Assembly (NCBI GenBank): GCA_032718565.1
Contig: JAVGVS010000095.1
Span: forward strand, 638,501-702,500
DNA: 64,000 bases
DNA from: Distichodus sexfasciatus
Taxonomy: Eukaryota; Chordata; Actinopteri; Characiformes; Distichodontidae
Direction of reading: 5' to 3'
Position numbering within the stretch: the first letter of the stretch is position 1
Below: more notes on this DNA, generated by a model
The model's input: the letters and a program-made list of their open reading frames with translations, nothing else
Databases searched by the model: none
What the model was told of the DNA's origin: nothing
The DNA's letters: not shown here

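Noticed and set aside
1..64000. CRISPR arrays, operons, bacterial features
   Set aside because: Spliced vertebrate gene with SINEs and MITEs; the regular repeats seen are microsatellites or SINE tandems.

Overview
This window is vertebrate genomic DNA, most likely from a teleost fish. It holds most of one large gene, abca12, on the minus strand. I assembled 48 coding exons from 63961-64000 (5', cut by the window edge) down to the stop codon at 1418-1420. Every intron is GT-AG and all exon phases agree. Together they give one open frame of 3,158 codons plus stop. Identification rests on motif-by-motif agreement with mammalian ABCA12 as I remember it; I could not run a search. The signal-anchor/first membrane segment and start codon lie beyond base 64000. 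A teleost source is suggested by V-SINE-like copies, two other tRNA-derived SINE families, and many short hAT-type elements in the introns.

Layout from the 5' end of the gene (high coordinates): 63961-48351 encodes the huge first extracellular domain, including one 2,427-bp exon. 47757-45334 encodes the rest of the first membrane domain. 44917-44759 is a linker. 44558-38561 is nucleotide-binding domain 1. 37378-34688 is the post-NBD1 segment and linker. 32958-9927 is membrane domain 2 with extracellular domain 2. 9180-1871 is nucleotide-binding domain 2. 1522-1418 is the C-terminal tail. Bases 1-1417 hold the 3' UTR and flank, with candidate poly(A) signals. No second gene is seen on either strand.

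The introns are a dense record of transposition. There are several hAT-like non-autonomous elements with perfect or near-perfect 8-bp target duplications (2793-3722, 19405-20633, 26962-27268, 41914-43066, 43677-44119, 51768-52348). There is a TTAA-flanked piggyBac-like element, a solo LTR, a LINE tail, a Tc1/mariner-type MITE and nested SINEs. A ~340-bp SINE-containing block is tandemly repeated almost three times.

The most unusual finding is at 41914-43066. This hAT-like element, itself inserted in a V-SINE, carries a ~520-bp copy of abca12's own DNA: the 3' end of an NBD1 exon, its splice donor and the CT-rich intron behind it. Other points are an exact 41-bp inverted repeat (10426-10521), an 81-bp foldback pair, and opposite-strand-biased GA/CT tracts of 0.6-1 kb next to splice sites.
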